A stretch of 57,436 nucleotides of DNA from Priapulus caudatus (Eukaryota; Priapulida; Priapulimorpha; Priapulimorphida; Priapulidae). Location: assembly GCF_000485595.1 (NCBI RefSeq), contig NW_014577703.1, positions 100,104-157,539 on the forward strand. The letters are read 5' to 3'. Of the stretch, positions 56,113 to 57,436 are shown piece after piece. The number at the start of each line of letters is the position of its first letter. The stretch's first letter is position 1. Position numbers and translations under genes: made by a program. Below the pieces are notes generated by a model that was given only the letters and a program-made list of their open reading frames with translations, did not search any database and was not told the DNA's origin.

Positions 56113-56920
56113 CCTGCGTTTGTCATACCTTTTATGCTGTAAATACTGCAGGCTCTTCATTTTCTAATGCGGGGCGGCGATCTGCTGCTCCACCGCGCAC
56201 GAAAACCGAATTGTGCCATGGTGCGTGCATCATTGTGGCCTTCATAAAAGTGCGTTGAAATCGCGGCACAAAAAAGTCTGTTGTATTATGTCGAAAATAT
56301 TCGCGCTCCTTAGCGTTGTCAAACTGTAGCGGGGATAGCAGAAAGGTTAGCCACACACAACAATTTCGTGGTGTGTAGTAAGCTGAACAGTTATGGCAGA
56401 GCGTAGCAGGTTAGCTACCGCCTCCTGGTTTATACAACTAGAGCAACAGCATCCAAATACAGTACCTACACGGTAGGGCGCACAACGTTACCTGGTACGT
56501 TTCTCCACTCGTAGCGTGGCCAAGAAGTTGGTTTTCTGCCGATGTGAAACAGTCGTTAGGCGCTGGAGGGGCTCATTAGTGGCTACACGCTACAAAGTAA
56601 TTGTGGCCTAATTTGTAGATGGCATTGTGATGACTATTTCGTTCGCTGAAATTATGCACGGTAGCATGGATTAGAGTCTCTAAGATGAAGATCAGAATAA
56701 ATAAAACAAGTTAATTTTTTACATCCGATCACTCTTTATTAATTGTGTGCTAGTGTTGGGTTGTTGGATGAAAAGAATGTAATCATGACGAAGCCATTGA
56801 ATGAATGAAGGTGAAGATGAATGATAATCAGTGGATTGACATGACATCCCAATTTTCGTTTTGAATTTCACTCTAGACTGAGGATTGGTCCTGATTCCAT
56901 CATCACACCCCACGAGGCAT
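56113..56920. other. WDR27 intron, nothing recognised
   Basis: No WD40-type exon was found. A 74-codon minus-strand open frame at 56132-56356 has no recognisable family. Confidence 0.5.
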
Positions 56921-57058
56921 GATGGAGAGCCCTCAAGGAGCTCTCCATCATCCTTTTTAAGGGTATGATTTTTAGTGGAGCTCTCCATCATGCCTCTTAA
57001 GGGTGTGATTTTTTAGTGAAGCTCTCCATCATGCCTCTTAAGGGTGTGATTATAGAGC
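56921..57058. repeat. hairpin plus three 40-bp tandem units
   Basis: GATGGAGAGC (56921-56930) and GCTCTCCATC (56940-56949) form a 10-bp stem. GGAGCTCTCCATCATCC and the following 23 bases then repeat three times as about 40-bp units (TTAAGGGTGTGATTTTTAGT). Confidence 0.88.
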
Positions 57059-57436
57059 GTGAAAAGACCCCCTATGGTGTCCTAGGGGAGTCATTAGTAG
57101 TCCTCCTGTACTTTTCAAATCTGAAAGCCTGATACTGTATCCGTTTAAGTGTTTATCAATATAATAGAGGTTTGTAATCTTTCAGTCATTTAAAATATAG
57201 CAATTATTACACAATATATATGGCCAAAATTGGCAGGTGTGTGTGTCTGGTAACCGTAATATGAACAGAATCGTTGTGGATTTATCTTTGATCTAACTAG
57301 GCTAATTGTAAATGTGGGTCAGTAGGTTAGGTATCATATTGCAGTCAATATTCAGATCAGTAACATATATGCAGTATATGGTCAAAGGTGCTAACTGAGT
57401 GACTGCATGGTCAGGATTTCAATGCTCCAATCACAG

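Noticed and set aside
56132-56356. 74-codon minus-strand open frame next to the hAT-like element
   Set aside because: No recognisable transposase or other domain; not supported as a gene.

Overview
This window comes from the nuclear genome of an invertebrate animal, but the phylum cannot be fixed. The evidence is four split genes with clear vertebrate orthologues, GT-AG introns of about 0.1-3 kb, TTAGGG-type telomere-like repeats, and a dense load of short inverted-repeat DNA transposons, minisatellites and LINE debris. No bacterial, phage, operon or CRISPR features were seen. Exons were assembled by hand from splice signals, unbroken phase and remembered family similarity; no alignment was run.

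Layout: (1) 1-4.9 kb has no gene. It holds a (GT)n tract, a GC-rich minisatellite and two telomere-repeat-bearing transposon relics. (2) 4.9-13.5 kb, + strand, is an RNF19 (Dorfin-type RBR E3 ubiquitin ligase) orthologue. Its 3' half is intact. Its RBR part is damaged in this assembly: one exon block is missing and two exons carry indels inside noisy minisatellite sequence around an N. (3) 13.5-20.6 kb is intergenic, with a truncated LINE that has itself been hit by a TIR element, and a large foldback element. (4) 20.6-26.5 kb, + strand, is a complete 10-exon STYX pseudophosphatase (209 aa, Gly in place of the catalytic Cys). (5) 26.5-31.6 kb is intergenic repeats, including a minisatellite made of copies of the last codons of the next gene. 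(6) 31.6-53.6 kb, - strand, is a complete 27-exon KIF16B kinesin-3 (about 1170 aa: motor, FHA-like, coiled coil, PX). Its last exon is present twice, on either side of a 10-N gap. (7) 53.6-57.4 kb: WDR27 starts on the + strand, head-to-head with KIF16B, and runs off the window.

The genes do not form an obvious pathway. STYX and KIF16B are convergent; KIF16B and WDR27 are divergent and may share a promoter region of about 0.9 kb. RNF19 and STYX both belong to ubiquitin/phospho-signalling families, and KIF16B moves PtdIns3P-positive early endosomes.

The most unusual content is in the repeats. Several unrelated short TIR elements carry a TTAGGG array as their core, and two of these families show 9-bp target duplications. 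One TA-type MITE family sits against a splice donor in two different genes. A roughly 91-bp array at the KIF16B 3' end encodes variant copies of its C-terminus. STYX has a 75-bp tandem duplication spanning a splice acceptor. I see no convincing evidence for an undescribed multi-gene system.
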